Positions 62,949 to 64,000 of a stretch of DNA of 64,000 nucleotides are shown in pieces. Positions within the stretch are counted from its first letter, which is position 1. Each line of letters starts with the position of its first letter. The stretch is from Gordonia namibiensis NBRC 108229 (GTDB lineage Bacteria; Actinomycetota; Actinomycetes; Mycobacteriales; Mycobacteriaceae). Position numbers and translations under genes: made by a program. Under the pieces are notes generated by a model. That model ran no database searches. It worked only from the letters and a program-made list of their open reading frames with translations, and was not told the origin of the DNA. The stretch lies in NCBI RefSeq assembly GCF_000298235.1, contig NZ_BAHE01000010.1, forward strand, positions 124,001-188,000, written 5' to 3'.

Positions 62949-64000
62949 GTGCGGTCGGTGACCTCGGGGTGGACTCGCCGGACCTCATCGGCGCTCGTCG
63001 CCGCCCTGCTCGGGCTACTACTGAGCATGATCGCCGCAGGTCCAACAATTGTCGGACCTGCCGGCGCGGTTCCCGTCCCGACCGGTGCACCGCCGGCCTT
63101 CACGACGCCCCTCACCGACCACTGTCCGCACAAGACCGGCACCCCACCGGCCGTCGACGAGTCCGAGGTCGTCGCACCCGGTTCGACGACCCCGCCCCCG
63201 CTGCCGGTCCCCACCCCGCCGATCGGGGGCGAGGACCTCGGGTACTGCGGCGTCGTCGCCGATCCCGCCGCGGGTCCGGTTCCCCCTCGGCTCACCTCGG
63301 CCGGGTGGCTGATCGCCGACCTCGACTCGGGCAACGTCATCGCGGCCAAGGATCCGCACGGGCGGTACCGGCCGGCGTCGACGATCAAGGTGCTGCTCGC
63401 GCTCATCGTGCTCGACGAGCTCGATCTCGATGCGACGGTCGTCCCGACCGCGGAGGACTGGAGCACCGAGGGCGACTCCTGCGGGATGGGGCCCGGCGGT
63501 CGCTACTCCGTCCGCGACCTGCTGACCGGGCTGCTCATGGTGTCGGGCAACGACTGCGCCAACGCCCTCGCGCGCGAACTCGGCGGTGTGGAGACCACGC
63601 TGGAGAAGATGAACGAACGCGCCCGCGAGCTGGGCGCCGCCGACACCCGCGCGGCCAGCCCGTCGGGTCTCGACGCCGCCGGGATGTCCTCCTCGCCGTA
63701 CGACCTCGCCCTGATCTACCGGGAAGCCATGGCACAGGAGACCTTCCGGGAGTTGATCGCCAAGCCCACCTTCCGGTTCCCCGGGTATCCCCGCCGACCC
63801 GATGTGCCCGGCGACAAGGACCATCCGGCGTACGACATGTACAGCAGCAACCGCCTTCTGGTGGACGGTTATCCAGGCATGCTCGGCGGCAAGACCGGAT
63901 ACACCGACGACGCCCGCAAGACCTACGTCGGCGCGGCCGAACGCGACGGACGCCGCATCCTCGTCGTCCAGATGTACGGACTTTCGGTCGAGGGCGACAT
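62949..64000 (+). CDS. D-alanyl-D-alanine carboxypeptidase (DacB-like), 3' end beyond the window
   Basis: At least 350 residues; truncated by the window edge. The N-terminal signal (SSALVAALLGLLLSMIAAG) is followed by a Pro/Thr-rich linker. Serine peptidase motifs: SxxK as PASTIKVLL (Ser144, Lys147), SGND and KTGYTDDARKTYV. Trims peptidoglycan stem peptides outside the membrane. The start is GTG 62949 or 62958. Gene order matches Rv3329-Rv3330 (dacB1) from memory. Confidence 0.92.
   Translation, partial: MRSVTSGWTRRTSSALVAALLGLLLSMIAAGPTIVGPAGAVPVPTGAPPAFTTPLTDHCPHKTGTPPAVDESEVVAPGSTTPPPLPVPTPPIGGEDLGYCGVVADPAAGPVPPRLTSAGWLIADLDSGNVIAAKDPHGRYRPASTIKVLLALIVLDELDLDATVVPTAEDWSTEGDSCGMGPGGRYSVRDLLTGLLMVSGNDCANALARELGGVETTLEKMNERARELGAADTRAASPSGLDAAGMSSSPYDLALIYREAMAQETFRELIAKPTFRFPGYPRRPDVPGDKDHPAYDMYSSNRLLVDGYPGMLGGKTGYTDDARKTYVGAAERDGRRILVVQMYGLSVEGD

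Overview
The window is very GC-rich actinobacterial chromosome. Gene content and order point to the Mycobacteriales, most likely Gordonia or a close relative. From about 19.1 kb onward the order lhr, nei2, glpD, lpdA, a cyclotransferase-like gene, an M20 amidohydrolase, purine nucleoside phosphorylase, upp, an acidic hypothetical gene, add, deoA, cdd, sdhCDAB, a class III aminotransferase and a dacB-like carboxypeptidase matches, from memory, the Mycobacterium tuberculosis Rv3296 to Rv3330 block, with lineage-specific insertions and losses. The species call is inference. I saw no tRNA, rRNA, CRISPR array, prophage or transposase.

Layout. 0-14 kb: purine breakdown (MobA-like nucleotidyltransferase, UraD, UraH, P-loop kinase, 8-oxoguanine/guanine-type deaminase and a two-gene xanthine dehydrogenase), interrupted by pyruvate carboxylase, a GDSL hydrolase and an MFS exporter. 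14-17 kb: two membrane proteins and an acyl-CoA dehydrogenase. 17-19 kb: a cobalamin-riboswitch-controlled CbtB-CbtA cobalt transporter operon ending in a histidine-phosphatase-like gene that seems to lack its catalytic histidines. 19-24.5 kb: the Lhr helicase and Nei2 glycosylase repair pair. 24.5-27.3 kb: a membrane-anchored MetQ-like binding protein and an FMN monooxygenase, bracketed by two near-identical palindromes. 27-35 kb: a flavin/PNPOx-like protein, divergent glpD/glpK, a type VII secretion-like two-gene operon and LpdA.

35-45.5 kb: M20 amidohydrolase and enoyl-CoA hydratase, then nucleoside salvage (purine nucleoside phosphorylase, Upp, Add, DeoA, Cdd), with a type VII secretion target/NlpC-P60 hydrolase pair and an acidic duplicated-domain protein between them. 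45.5-49.1 kb: sdhCDAB, preceded by a good IdeR/DtxR-type box. 49-51.6 kb: TetR, cytochrome P450 and a solitary MmpS-like exported protein. 51.7-63 kb: amine and amino-acid handling (APC permease, universal stress protein, GATase, a TetR-controlled MFS pump with an FAD reductase-like protein, FAD amine oxidase, aldehyde dehydrogenase, Lrp/AsnC regulator, class III aminotransferase). The window ends inside a D-Ala-D-Ala carboxypeptidase.

The most notable non-coding signals are the cobalamin riboswitch, the IdeR-like box before sdhC, helically phased repeats between the Lrp gene and its divergent catabolic operon, paired TetR operators, long hairpins at gene ends, and two loci where a gene's last codons are duplicated together with a REP-like element.
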